Assembly: GCA_003550325.1 (NCBI GenBank)
Contig: QKWP01000039.1
Coordinates: forward strand, 118,281-182,280
Length of the DNA stretch: 64,000 nt
DNA from: Gigaspora rosea
Taxonomy: Eukaryota; Glomeromycota; Glomeromycetes; Diversisporales; Gigasporaceae
Direction of reading: 5' to 3'
Part shown: piece after piece, positions 21,986 through 34,639 of the stretch
Layout: the number at the start of each line of letters is the position of its first letter
Numbering within the stretch: position 1 is the stretch's first letter
Translations under genes and position numbers: made by a program
Notes under the pieces: model-generated
What the model saw: the letters and a program-made list of their open reading frames with translations, nothing else
The model's database searches: none
Told to the model about the DNA's origin: nothing

Positions 21986-23976
21986 TGAAAAAGGCCTATT
22001 TCATCTTCATTAGAGAAAATTAAAATTTTTTATAAGGAAGAGCAAATAAAATTTATATAGATATGTTCCTTATAATTTCGTCTATTTAAAATAAGTATCA
22101 GGTATCAAATAATTTTGTCTTTCAAGTAAAATAATCAAAAACAATTTTATCTTCAAATTTTAATTTCAGGTTTTAGAACCTGAAATAATTTCTTACTCAT
22201 GTATAACTATAATTCATTTAATCATTGTGAAAGTAGTGAAAATAGGGTCTATGGAGGATTCCAAATAACTCTGATACAACTCAAATCTAAGTTTTTATAA
22301 TTTTAGTAGTATATTAGCCAAATAGATATATAAAATTGAACAAAATTTAAAAATTTACTATATAAAAATGCAACGTTTGATGAATTTCTATACAAAATTT
22401 TCTTTTTAGAATTATCTAAGTTGTATTTGAGTTCTTTGGGTCCTATCTATGGCTAGAAACACTAACAACATCTCTATCACATCTCTATCTAACTAAACCA
22501 ATATCCTTTAATTGCACAAGATGCCTGAATTTTATATTGGCAAGCATATAGGTCTTTATTTTTTTCATTTGCTATAATTAATCTATAAAGTGTATGGTTT
22601 ACAGGCAACTATCTGTGTGCAAAATCTTGGATCTTATTGGTAGCATGGGTATTCAGTAATATTACATATATAATTGCTTAACTAAACTAATATTAAATTA
22701 AATAAGCTTTGATTAATATGTATTAAAGATTATATGTATTAAATATTGATTTGCTTATATCTGTTTAATTTTGTTTAAATTGATTTTTGTGAATTTCATT
22801 TTGATAAACTTGTGGCTATTCACAGCATCCAATTCTGGCACGAACGTACTGTATATACATTACTTTTCTATTTTTTTCAAGAATAAAAAAGATATAGTAT
22901 AAATTTCTGAATTTGTTCAATTCATGAATTTTATATTTCAATAATGCATGTTTCTCTATTAAGGAAGTTTGCTTGCTTACTTTTTGTCAAAATTCTTCCA
23001 CTTGCGATTTTTGCTATTTTTTACTAATTTTTAATACTGCTTGATCTGCATGTATATTTTAACACCCTTAAACAACTTTCCTAAAATTGTGAAATGTGAA
23101 TTTGTAAATTTTGTTTCTGTTTTTTTAATTACCATTTGTATAATAGTTTTCTCAAGTTCAAGAACAAATGCATGTACAAGTTCAAAAACAAACCCAATTG
23201 TTCTATAATAGTTAATAGAAAGAAAAAATATTTAGTTTAATAAAAAATAGTGAGCATATTTGCAATTATTAGGAAAAACTATATATTTAAATTTTTGGTC
23301 AGAATTTTTGTTGTCCAAATTACCTGATTATTAATTCTCCCAGCGATTCTTGTAGTTCATAGTTTATGTCAATCTACCAAACAATAAAATCATGGTTATA
23401 TCCAAAATGTGATCAATGTGCTAAAATTAATATGTATATTATTATTATACTTTAACGCTTTTGATTAGTTATACAAACCGTAGTCAAAATGCTAGGACTA
23501 ATATATCGATGAGCAAGTTATAATCAAGAATGTTATCACTTTTTACAATTGTTTTGTCATGATAGTACTAAATTAGCCTTAACCATATACAATAATTTGT
23601 AACAATAAATCAAGTATTGTACTAAAATATTTTTATATACATCAAATACTAATTAGGTATTAGCCCACTTATGTTAAAACAGGCTGGATAATTTGTTAAT
23701 ATGGGCTAGATAATATGCTAATGCAGGCCAAATAATCTTATATTAAAAATTCTATGCATGGCCTATCACTACCAATAACAGGCTTTCCTTTAATTGACAC
23801 TTATTACATAATTATATTTACAAAATCAAATAATGTGTATTTATAGAAAGTTAACTGTATACAAATTAATAAACCAGTAAAGTAAACAAATTATAAACTT
23901 TATATTTTGTTTATGCTATATCTTAAAATTTTCAAAATCAAAAATAAATTTTTATAAATGATAAAGCTACCTAATT
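21986..23976. other. AT-rich, no gene recognised
   Basis: About 2 kb without coding signal. A few GGGCTAGATAAT/AGGCTGGATAAT-like words recur at 23680-23740. No clean inverted repeat is seen. Confidence 0.4.
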
Positions 23977-25421
23977 CTACAAATAGAGATTATGTGCAAT
24001 ACCACGAAGGTATTCTTTGAAAAACCAATGATTACGATCATTAGGGCACTGACATTTATTACCTAATATTCATTTACTATAGGGGCTTACCCTACCCCCA
24101 GGTAAGATCTATAAATAGAATTTTAGCCAATCAAATTTAACTAAGGTAAGATCTTTCTTGACCCCCCACCACCTAAAATATTACCTAATAAATATCAGCG
24201 CCCTTATACACTAACTGTATATGTAGTTCACGCTCTATAGCCTAAAACTACCTCAATACTGACCTCAACCTTGTTCTGTTCCTTTCGAAGTTCACTGATT
24301 ATCTTAAAAACCCTAAGATGTGTACAACTTACCAATGTCTCCCATCACTGGTTCTAACCCTCTATTGTATTCTGAGTTCTCGGATAAGCAAACTCAATAT
24401 TTTCAGATACAGACCAAAAATTTGAGGAAAAGGACGGTTCAAACCAAACTAAAGTGCCATTCCTATGCATATATCTAACTCTACTATGGACATAATTGTC
24501 CTTGGACTACTGAATGATATCATGAGTCTCAACTGGAATATGAATCTTTAATTCATAGAATGCAGCAGGTATTTCACTAGGTGGCAAAAATGCAAAGGCA
24601 GGAATATGCCACATCAAAATACTGAAATCCTTATCTGGTTCATAGCATGTGGCAAGCCCAGATACTTGAATTCTATGGTAGAAACTTTGCGCAAGGTGGA
24701 AATAGCACCTTAAAATATTAATATATTTAATTAACATACAAAATTAAATTTACTAAACATCAAATGCTAATTACATTTTTTTAAGGAAAAAAAAGATTCA
24801 CTAAAAATTAATTAAAAATCTTCATACCCCTTGTTATGAACATCATTAAATTCAGATTAAACTGCATTTATGACAGCTACCTCAAAATCTGTAAGAACTA
24901 TCTGTGGTCTTAAATCGATGTTATACTGCTTAGCAAAATCTATCAACCTTGAAACAATCTTCTATAAGATTCCATGGACTTTTCAGTTATTAAGGAAAAA
25001 ACCAAAGGCATAATTTTTGAGTTTTCATTACTACCAATACAACCTTAAATGGTATATTCATGCCGTATAATTAAATCAAATAATAATAATAAAAATAAAA
25101 ATGCTTAGAACCCAAAAATTTTTATTTTAAAATTGTATGCTATTGAACACTACTAGTGATTCTTGAATTAAATATAAAGATACTGTGAATAGTATATAAT
25201 TGTTTAAAAATGTTCGGGACTATTTTAAAGATCTTGTCCATGATCCAATAAGGTGAATAGCTCAAATAACGAATGTTATCGGCTGTGGTAAAAATCAATA
25301 TTCTGCTTTGATTTATGGTAGTATTACTAATTAAAAAATCTGACCCTTTTAAAGTTTGTTTCATATGATTGGGAATAACAAAACTAAATGACAAATTCTT
25401 TGAATAGTTTGCAAATAGCAT
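23977..25421 (-). pseudogene. MULE (Mutator-like) transposase, decayed
   Basis: DDE transposase of a Mutator-like element. Reading down from 25421, the pieces appear in the family order: RILIFTTADNIRYLSYS, WIMDKIFKIVPNIFKQLYTI (first catalytic Asp), MPLVFSLITEKSMESYRRLF near 25000, IVLTDFEVAVINAV near 24900 (second Asp), GCYFHLAQSFYHRIQ at about 24710, IPAFAFLPPSEIPAAFYELK at 24560, FWSVSENIEF and YPRTQNTIE near 24380, a KEQNKVE helix near 24275 and EYLRGIAHNLYL ending at 23977. Stops fall where Trp, Gln or Arg is expected (after HDIIQ, in NAV.SEF, in the W-x-x-x-W motif). An intron-like gap may exist at 24730-24850. A TTA-flanked MITE (24044-24203) sits in the C-terminal part. The N-terminal DNA-binding part and TIRs are not seen. 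Clearly dead. Confidence 0.8.
24044..24203. mobile_element. 160-bp MITE with TTA target duplication (PIF/Harbinger-like)
   Basis: Inverted ends GGGCACTGACATTTATTA and the complement of GGGCGCTGATATTTATTA, flanked by TTA (24041-24043, 24204-24206). A 3-bp TTA/TAA duplication is typical of PIF/Harbinger. It splits the MULE pseudogene. Confidence 0.8.
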
Positions 25422-25525
25422 TATATAAAGGAAGGTATAGATAAATATTTTGAGAGCTATTGGTAATTGCTGTTTGCATTATTTGAACTGGTGATTCATA
25501 AGTTTGACATGCCTGTTCTCTAATT

Positions 25526-25702
25526 AGAACCCTGAAATATACATAGATAGGTCAGGTAAGAGTTTGCTTATTTTTGAGGTTTTTATGCAAATTTTTCTAT
25601 TTATAGTAATTATTTGCTTATTTTTGAAGTTTTTTCTGCAGATTATTCCTTTTTAGTAACCCTATAATTAACCTGACCTATCTATGTATATTTCGTGGTC
25701 CT
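25526..25702. mobile_element. MULE-type MITE, copy 1 (AGGACC-like ends)
   Basis: Ends AGAACCCTGAAATATACATA and the complement of AGGACCACGAAATATACATA, followed by GATAGGTCAGGT. Imperfect 8-bp flanks CTCTAATT (25518-25525) and ATCTAATC (25703-25710). Interior shared with the copy at 52124 (TTTGCTTATTTTTGAGGTTT). Confidence 0.85.
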
Positions 25703-25774
25703 ATCTAATCCTCACAATCACTTTAGCAACTTCTGATCAGCTTGCACTCGCTTCATAATTATGATCTAACATAC

Positions 25775-26313
25775 TATTATAGAACGACTTTTAGCATTAG
25801 TTTCTTGAATGTATTTTCCAATATTAATTTAGTTATATTTCATTATATTATTTTATTATATTATTATTTTATATTATATTGTTATTATTTTATATTATTA
25901 ACTATATATGACTTAGTTAGAAGTACGAGTAACATGGTTAACCATTTCTACCATTTTTACCATTTCTACCATTTCTACCATTTCTGCCATTTCATACTAT
26001 AGTAACTAATAGCTGTAAAAAAATATATAAACCCTAGTTTTCTCACTTCCTGCACATTAGACTCAGATTCCCCTCCTCCTCCCTCTAACGCCTAAACATA
26101 GTTATATCTCTTGCATATTATTATCTAAATAAATAAAATATATCTTTGATCAATAAATATACTCTTGTCATTTAATAAATATATACTGAACCGCTCTAGT
26201 GAAGTAATATTCCACTTCTACACTGCTTCATATCTTCTCTGACCCTTACAAGATCCCTGTCGCTGTGTGCTGTGTTGCAAGTACTAAATTGAAGGCTATA
26301 GTTGCTTGTAACA
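25775..26313 (+). repeat. 5' LTR of element 1
   Basis: 539 bp, ending GCTTGTAACA. Includes a short TTCTACCAT array (about 25940-25990), a TATATAAACCCTAG box near 26024 that may be the promoter, and AATAAA-type words near 26130. Matched by 36012-36594. Confidence 0.92.
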
Positions 26314-26451
26314 TTTTGGTGTCTTCTGGTGAAAATCATTTAAAACAGCTGAAACACTAGGACCTCTCTTCTCTCTTCTCTGCAAGGATATATCTTTGGT
26401 TACCTCTCCTCTTCCTCGCTTCTCTTATAATTAAGTATTTTTTTTGGTTTA

Positions 26452-26590
26452 CCTGTCGAATTGAAAGGAATTCGTTCAGAAGGGCATACTTGAAGCCTCT
26501 TGCATTTGTTGCACTAGTATTTTCTTGTCGAATTGAAAAAGATTCGTTCAGAAGGGCATACTTGAAGCTTCTGCTTTTGTAGCACGTGTT
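26452..26590 (+). repeat. Direct repeat in the leader of element 1
   Basis: TGTCGAATTGAAA..ATTCG followed by TTCAGAAGGGCATACTTGAA occurs twice, about 75 bp apart, between the 5' LTR and gag. Confidence 0.85.
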
Positions 26591-27879
26591 GTTTTTGAAT
26601 TAGTAATTTTAGAATCAGATTAGCATTTTATTTTTTTTACCAACTTATATTAGAAACCCAAACCTGTTTAACTTAAATTTGAACCTGTAAAAGTCTACTA
26701 ACTATTTTCTTAGATCTCTATATGAATAGAGCTTATCAAATCCATTTAGAACAAATTGAAGTACACAACGCCAACCATCCTTCTACTCTTGCCGTAGACG
26801 TCCAACAAATTGTTAACCCAGACCTATCTTGTACAGTTTGCTATCCTCCTGTCACCTATTTTCGAGCTTTTCGCACTTTTTGGAACCAATACTAACAAGC
26901 ATACCTTGCCACTAGCTATATTCAACAAACTATTGCTGCTTTTCATACTCTCAAAGAATATAACAATTATAATGCTACTAGAGCTGCTGCTAGAGATGTT
27001 GTTTTTAGCTGTCGCTATAATAATCCCAACCTTAACCCTACTGAAGTTATTGCTGCCCTCCTTCGAGGATATACTCGGCACACTTTACGACCTATTTTAG
27101 TCTCAATTTTGAAGAAAACGCTTTTGATCTATATATTAAAGGCCCTACCCTAGCTACTTCTATTCAACCTGCACGAATAGCCAATACCTTTAATAACCCC
27201 TCACCAGTACTACGCCTGCAGGACAATGACAACAATATTTTTACATTTAATCCTACTCCTGCCCTACGATCTATATATAACCTATTTCTAGAAGAATTAG
27301 ATAACCTAGCTGAACCCTCACATTCTCCTACCTTAGCCCCTTATAACGAAAATACTACCCATATTCAATTTCCTCCTACACTCCAATTACCTACTTACTC
27401 TATTAGTGAAATCCCTTTAAATAACCCACTTCCACGCACAACTACTCCTCCTCCAAATCAAGTTGCTCAATTCATTCAAAATATTAATCCTTTTATCTAT
27501 TTTCAATGCACACCTCAACCTGCAACTACTCCTCAACCACCCATAGTTAACGAATTCTATCCTGAAAACCAATTTGCACCTAATACTACACCTTTACATA
27601 CTCCTTCTCTTTAACGCCAACGCCAAACACTTGAACCCCAACCAGAGTTTGTCCAACCTCAATTTATTGGAGCTTACCCAGAGCAAGAAATTGTAGAGCA
27701 AGTACTTCCCGAAGAAGAAATAAATCTAAGAAAGAAAAATTTTGAAGAAATAAACCTAGTTGGAATATTAGAAGAATTAGAAGGAATACAAGAAGAAGCA
27801 AATTATCAAGCTGACGAACCAGAAGAAGAAGTACTCTCAGAACCTGAATCAGAAGCAACTATAGAAGAACTGGAACCAG

Positions 27880-28730
27880 AAGAAAACATGGCTAATGAAG
27901 CTTTAACTGCTGCTGCTAAAGCAATGACTACTCTCGCTAATGCTCTTGGACAAGGCGGTGAAAAATCACTTCTTAAAATTGACTTTTATCGAGGTGACAG
28001 AACCCAGGACCCCATAACATGACTAGAAGAATTTGAAAGAGCTGCTAAGGCTAACTACTAGAGCCCTGCTCGACAATTAGAACTCGCCTGTGCTTACATG
28101 AAGGATAATGCTCAAGAATGGCTTGCAAGTCTTGAAAACGCCACCACTCATTTTTATCATGCTCGACATGACCGAGAAGTTGATGACGTACATATCTATA
28201 GTTTCTCCCATCTCTTTAAAGAAAAGTTTAGTACCACTAAACAAAAAGCAACCTGGCAAAAACAATTATTCGAAATTAAACAAGGCGCAGATACAGTTGA
28301 TACCTATATTAGCCGCTTTAAATGGCTCAAAGGACAAGTGGATCCCACTGGTGCTTTCCCTGAAGCCGTTATGATCCAGTTCTTTATTCAAGGACTACGA
28401 CCTGAATACGCCATGAATGTCCAAGCTGCCGAACCTGCTGAATTGGATGATGCAATTACTGAAGCCAGAAAATGGGAAACTGGTCGGATAATGGCCTCTG
28501 CACATAATACCAATGATGCCAACCAAGCCATTGAACGTCTTACCGAACAAATCGCCAAGCTTAGCATAAATCTCACAGAAAATCAAGCTGCTCCTCCTAC
28601 TCCCACTCATGCATACTATACTGACCAAAGTAAGGACTGACCTTAATCTAGCACTGGAAATGCCACATGCTATTATTGTGGTCAAAAAGGACATTTTATT
28701 AGAAACTGTCATACTCGGTACCAGGATAAT
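27880..28730 (+). pseudogene. gag region of element 1 (fossil)
   Basis: Retrotransposon gag-like capsid text (AYMKDNAQEWLASLE, FSHLFKEKFSTTK, IQFFIQGLRPEYAMNV), followed by a CCHC knuckle (about 28660-28710). An acidic Glu/Pro-rich stretch lies upstream (about 27660-27900). Part of a broken LTR element. Confidence 0.8.
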
Positions 28731-29099
28731 AAAAAGGATTACCAAGGATACCAATCTCGTAGTAGAAGCAGTAACTACTCCTCCAGAAATAACTGATCCT
28801 ATAACCGATCCAGATCCAGAAACAGAAGCCAATCCAGGGATAGAAATTATAACTGCTCTGGATACAACTGATCCAGAAGCCGAAGTCAATCATGTAATAG
28901 ATATAGAGATAGTAGGAACTATCGCTCCTCAAACCGATCCAGGTCCAGAAACCGCTCATCTACACCCTATCCTCATGATATTTATACCTTGGACACAGCA
29001 AATGATTGCACCTATGAACAATTTGAAGCCTTTTTAGCCAATGAAACTATTAGAATCGATCTCTCTAACCTTTTGGTTGAAGAATCCAATACTTCTCAG

Positions 29100-29450
29100 A
29101 TCCAGACACCTATCTACACCACTCCTGTTAAGTGTAATATCAAATTTAATGGAAAGCCCTATCATGCTGTAATTGACAGTGGTGCTGCTGTTAGTATGGT
29201 TTCTAACCAAGTTGTAGGAGAACTTGGATTGAAAATAGAAGCACCTTCCTCTAGCCTAATTGTTTCAGCCACTGGACCCTCTATACGACCCTTAGGCATA
29301 ATCAAAAACCTACCCATTGAAATTGAAGAAACCACTATCCCTATGGATGTTGAAGTAATGAATGCTACCTCTTACTCATTACTTCTAGGAAATGACTGGT
29401 CACAGAAAGTAGATACCAGTTATAGTTGGAAAAACAAAGCTTATACCCTC
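29100..29450 (+). pseudogene. Aspartic protease region of element 1 (fossil)
   Basis: Contains the retropepsin signature AVIDSGAAVSMVS and the downstream YSLLLGNDW. It processes the polyprotein in intact relatives. Confidence 0.85.
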
Positions 29451-29639
29451 AGGTGGAATAAAAAGAAAATTCATGTACCTACTACCTATGAGCACGATCA
29501 ACCTTTGCCTGCTCAACCAACTATTACTAATGAAAAGGAATTAGAGAAGTTTGAACAAGAATACCTTCATCCAAAAGAAGCCTATGTAGTAGAAATCGAA
29601 CACGATAATTGGACAACAGTTACTCACAGATCCAGACCC

Positions 29640-29900
29640 AGTGCCTCCTTCGCTAAACAGAAATGTGGACGCTGCTACTCCTACAACCATCTTTATGCTA
29701 ACTGTCCTAACAATGAATGCTACCGTTGCCATCATTATGGACACCGTGCTGCATACTGCCCTAAACAAGCCCCCCAAAGAAATATTTGCAAAACCTGTTC
29801 TCAACCTGGACACCTCTATATGGACTGCCCTGATAACCTATGTTATTAATGCAAAGAATATGGACACATTGGTGCCAACTGCCCCCAAATAACCCAGATT
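29640..29900 (+). pseudogene. Cys-rich zinc-knuckle cluster after the protease (fossil)
   Basis: Several consecutive C-x2-C-x3-4-H-x4-C knuckles (CGRCYSYNHLYANC, CYRCHHYGHRAAYC, CKTCSQPGHLYMDC and one more). A knuckle cluster downstream of the protease is unusual, since knuckles normally end gag. Confidence 0.75.
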
Positions 29901-30070
29901 CTTGAAAACCAACAATATCAATGTGGTTGTCAATCTCAGGAAGTAAATGCCAATCAGCACCCTATTTTTCCCCTTTTAGGGTTAACTATTGCTGTAAATG
30001 CAAGATACCCAAGAGACCAGAAGAAATCAGGCCTCTGGAGCAAACCTTAGTTTGCAAAGGATGTTGGAAT

Positions 30071-30854
30071 AGGACCTCGAATAATCTATGTAAGGTCATA
30101 GTTGAAAAATAGCTAATGGAGGGCTGTTTTTTAAAAAAGGTTATATTTGAAAAGTAGGTATTGGAGAAAAAGGTTATATTTGAAAATGGGTAATGAGTAA
30201 AATGAGTATATTTGAAAGAATGGTAATGGGGTAATTTTTATAAATGTTATATTTGGAATGTGCTAATGAAAAATTGGGCTATAATAGTAACCCAGCAGGT
30301 AAAAAGAAGAAAAAGGAAAAGGAAGAGAGGGGTAAAAGAGAGAGAGGGGTAAAAGGGTGAGAGGAGTAAAAGGGAGAAAGGGGTAAAATGAGAGAAAGGG
30401 GTAAAAATTAAGCAAAACAGCTTTTTTTTTCTTATGTCANNNNNNNNNNNNNNNNNNNNNNNNNNNNNNNNNNNNNNNNNNNNNNNNNNNNNNNNNNNNN
30501 NNNNNNNNNNNNNNNNNNNNNNNNNNNNNNNNNNNNNNNNNNNNNNNNNNNNNNNNNNNNNNNNNNNNNNNNNNNNNNNNNNNNNNNNNNNNNNNNNNNN
30601 NNNNNNNNNNNNNNNNNNNNNNNNNNNNNNNNNNNNNNNNNNNNNNNNNNNNNNNNNNNNNNNNNNNNNNNNNNNNNNNNNNNNNNNNNTTTTTTTTTTT
30701 TTTAGAGAACATTGTATTTCAAAAAAAGGTAAAATTGGATAAAAGTTCTAACTAATATTTGAAATATAGCTTATATTACCAAATCAAAACCGCTAACCAA
30801 AAAAATTTTTACTATAATGCTCAAATATAACCTCACATAGATTATTCAGGGTTC
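30071..30854. mobile_element. MULE-like non-autonomous insertion in element 1
   Basis: Ends AGGACCTCGAATAATCTATG and the complement of GAACCCTGAATAATCTATGT. Flanked by a perfect 9-bp duplication TGTTGGAAT (30062-30070, 30855-30863), the length expected for Mutator-like elements. The interior has a GGGGTAAAA/GAGAGAGG purine-rich minisatellite (about 30296-30415) and a gap (30440-30689). The ends resemble the MITEs at 25526 and 52124. Confidence 0.88.
30440..30689. other. Assembly gap (250 N)
   Basis: N run inside the MULE-like insertion, next to a purine minisatellite and a T run. Confidence 0.99.
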
Positions 30855-32099
30855 TGTTGGAATGATTTCCATCATGCCTTAGACTATGATGACCCTCGGA
30901 GCATTGAATTCTTTACAAATGGTGAAGACCAAGAAACACTAACGAATGTAAGATTTGTAGAGAGCAAGGCATTAGATCCAAAATGATTAAACTAGACTCT
31001 GTCTAAGAGGATACTTAGTTTTGCAATCTCGAATGCTTGTATGCTTATAAAGCTGCCCAGGATGTAGAATGGAATCCCAACTACAACCTATGGACTTGAG
31101 TACGTTATTATACCGAATCTACCAGAAATGTAGGACATGCATATGACCTTAACCAAAGCCGAATTTATCGACTCGCCCAGATACAGATTGGAGAAAGTAA
31201 TGAAGACCTCACTCATGCTCTTGAACCCCAAATAGCTGACCTATCCAACCAGGACTATACCTATAATGAAGTCAATGTTATCATGAGAGCCTCACAGGTA
31301 CAATTGAGTGAAACTGAAGAAGAAACTCTACAAAGAATTCTAGAAGAATCTTTTGACACTAGTCATTCAGACTTTGATCAAAGGAAAGCTATGGAAAACT
31401 TACAAAGAAATTTTCAAGAAACTGTTGGACTCGTAAGGAATATATTATGGCCAAAAAAAACACTGAGCTAGAACAATTTGACTTCAGTTGTGAGGAATGT
31501 TATGAAGCACTTCACCCTTCTCCAGATCCAGTAGTTCTGTCTCCTCCAACCTCTCCAATGCCAGGATCACCTGTTGCTGCACCTATCAAACTGCACTAGC
31601 AATTTTAGAACCCACTGACCTAGTCCCTCTCCTTCAGGAACAAATTAGGCAACAGGCTCAAATTATTGCTCTGTTGCGGAACAAGCCATAACATTCGAAC
31701 ACCAGGACCAGACCATAAGGGAACTACAAGCTCGAGTTAGTTACTTTGAAACCTTCCATCATCGACTAAGAAATATGTATAACGAATTCTCTCCTTCTAC
31801 CGCTCCTGTATCCAATCTTAATAATAGTGATGCTCAAAATTTTTGAGTCATCCTGAGCAAGATCAAAAACTACTCAAAGATATAGACAATTCTAGACCCA
31901 GATTTATTCGAGAAATTTACACTGTGACTCAGAAAATTAAACCAAAAGTTGGACCCTTAACTACTTACCAAGGAGCCCAATTTCGACAACTGCTTCTTGA
32001 ATTTGCTGACCTTTTTGCAAAAGATATAACCCAACTAGGTAGAACTGATCTAGTAACCTATAGAATTTTTACTGACGACATACCCCCCTGTCAGTTCTC

Positions 32100-32830
32100 G
32101 ACCTTATATGGTTCCTCTTACTGAACAAACATTTATTAATAATGAGGTACAACGAATGTTGAATAACAAGTTAATAAAAGAATCCTCTAGCCCGTGGGCC
32201 TCTCCTGTTGTATTGGTAACAAAGAAAAATGGAAAGAAAAGATTTTGTGTAGATTATAGAAAACTCAATGCTGTTACCAAAAAGGACCAATACCCTCTGC
32301 CCCGAATAGATGAAATGCTTGACTTACTTGCTGGAGCTATCTATTTCTCCACCCTTAATCTTATGAGTGGATACTGGCAAGTAAAAGTACACCCAGAAGA
32401 TAGAGAAAAAACTGCTTTCATCACTAGATATGTAACCTACGAGTTCAATATCATGCCCTTTGGACTATGTAATGCCCCTACTACTTTTCAATGCCTTATG
32501 AATCAAGTTTACAAAGGCATAGCTTATAAATATGTAGTAGTATACCTGGATGATACCAATGTCTTCTCACGAACATCTAATGACCATATTAAGCATCTAA
32601 GAAAAGTATTCACCAGGATACGTGAAGCAGGAGTGAAGTTAAACATAGAGAAATATAATTTTTGGATGAAACGCCTACCTTTCTTAGGACACATAATAGA
32701 AGAAAAAGGAATCTCCCCAGACCCAGACAAAATAATTGCTATTCAGAAAATCCAACCTCCAAAGAGTGTTACCCAGCTACGCTCATTCTTAGGTCTTGCT
32801 GGATACAGTATTACCAATGGTTTATAAAAG
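32100..32830 (+). pseudogene. Reverse transcriptase region of element 1 (fossil)
   Basis: Ty3/gypsy RT text in order: SPWASPVVLVTKKNG, RFCVDYRKLNAVT, MPFGLCNAPTTFQ, the YLDD catalytic box and HIKHLRKVF. Template copying occurs in the cytoplasmic particle in intact relatives. Confidence 0.88.
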
Positions 32831-32949
32831 ACTTCTCCTCTATTGCCTATCCCCTTAACCAAAGCTACATAAGGACAATGCTTATGAATGGAATAACCAA
32901 TATCAAAAAGCTTTTGATGAACTCAAGTATCGACTTACTACTGCCCCTA

Positions 32950-33345
32950 TTCTAATATACCTGACTACAAAAGAGAATTCATTCTAGCTACTGATGCTTC
33001 CTATACCGGATTTGGAGCCACCCTAAGTCAAATATCAGATTATATAAAGGAACACCCAATTGCTTACACTAATAAAAGTCTAAAAAGGAAAGAAATGAAC
33101 TATAGAGCAACTGAATTAGAATGTGCTGCCATAGTATAGGCAATTGAACACTTTCACAAATATTTTGGTACAAGTCACTTCACATTGGTTACCGACCACT
33201 CTGCTCTCAAATAGTTAAAGTCTTCCCAACCAAAAGGACGTTTAGGTCGATGGATAATAAAACTCCAACCATACCATTTTACTATCATACATAAACTGGA
33301 AGAATCCATTCAAATGTTGATGTTCTTTCTCGATTACTGACCCAG
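32950..33345 (+). pseudogene. RNase H region of element 1 (fossil)
   Basis: Follows RT: an LATDASYTGFGA-type start, MNYRATELECAA, then TLVTDHSAL and the RLGRW segment. This is the tether/RNase H order of Ty3/gypsy pol. Confidence 0.75.
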
Positions 33346-33559
33346 ACACACTCCTCTACTACTGCTATCACATGAAATTGGACCAATACCAAAATTTAAT
33401 AGAGTACTTAGAAACAGACACACTTTCCCCTAATTTAATGGACAATGAAAAACGGACAATTATTAATCAATCTAGACATTATAGAGTAAAGGACAAATTG
33501 TTATATTAAAAGAATTGAAAAGACCTAGACAAACCTATTAGAGTAATCAAATGGAATGA

Positions 33560-34480
33560 AGTTGAACCAATTTTGTACATGATGCATAGTCATCCTACTG
33601 CTGGACATTTAGGAACAGATGCTATGTATTATAAAATATCTGAACGTTACTATTGGGACCAAATGTACAAAGAAGTTCAAAATTATGTTCGCTCATGTGA
33701 AGTCTGCCAAAAACGAGGCAAAAGCAAAAGAAAAGAACCTTTCCACCCTATCCAAGTTGGAAGAGCCTTTGAACGAATAGGCATAGACCTAGTAGGACCT
33801 TTACCAATAACTGCTCGCAACAATCACTATATTATTGTTGCAACTGATTATCTTACTCGCTGGCCTGAAGCTAAAGCTGTACCAGATGCAAGTGCAGAAA
33901 CCCTAGCAAAGTTCATTTTTGAAGAAATTGTTTGCAGACATAGAGTCCCCAAGATTATTCTTTCTGATAATGGAAAGAATTTCACTAGTGAAGTTGTTAG
34001 AATATTGTGTGAAAAGTTTTTGATAAAACACATATTCTCCTTACCTTACCATCCACAGACCAATGGAATGGTTGAAAGATTAAATAGAACACTTTGCAAT
34101 TCTCTTGCAAAAGTCACAGAAAATATTGAAGATTGGGACCTGAACATACCTGCTGTACTGTTTGCACATAGGACCAAAAGGCATGCAACCACTGGATATA
34201 CCCCTTTCCACTTAGTATATGGTAGACAAGCTATTCTACCTATTGAAACTGTTATTCCCATAGACCCAGTTGACTCAGATGAAGAAATATCATTAGAAAA
34301 CAGTATATTACAAAGAGCCTTTGAATTAATAGAAGAATTACCATACCAACATAATGCTGCCAGAGAGAATACAATTAAATCCCAAAAGAAACAGAAAGTT
34401 AGATTTGACTCAAGAATACAAAAAGAAGAATTTGAAATTGGTGACAAAGTTTGGGTACAAAGAAAGACATAGAAGGCTCT
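33560..34480 (+). pseudogene. Integrase region of element 1 (fossil)
   Basis: An HHCC zinc-binding head (HSHPTAGHLG, CEVCQKRG), then the DDE core (GIDLVGPLP, ILSDNGKNFTS, HPQTNGMVERLN) and a C-terminal tail (IGDKVWVQRK). Domain order is intact, but the element as a whole is broken. Confidence 0.88.
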
Positions 34481-34639
34481 CGCTCTGCAAAATTTGAAGA
34501 GAAAAGAATAGGACCATTTATTGTTAAGGAAAAATTAAATAATGGCGCCTATAAACTGTGTACAACAGATGGAAAAACATTAAAGCAGTATTACAATAGT
34601 GATCGTCTTGTTAAGTACTACGAGAAACAAGATTAGCAA

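Noticed and set aside
22250-22470. Apparent inverted pair around GATACAACTCAAATC
   Set aside because: On alignment by eye the two sides do not match in order; no MITE called.
24230-24400. Possible plus-strand F-box fragment (KTLRCVQLTNVSHHW)
   Set aside because: The minus strand of the same stretch continues the MULE transposase motif order (FWSVSENIEF, YPRTQN, KEQNKVE), which explains it better.
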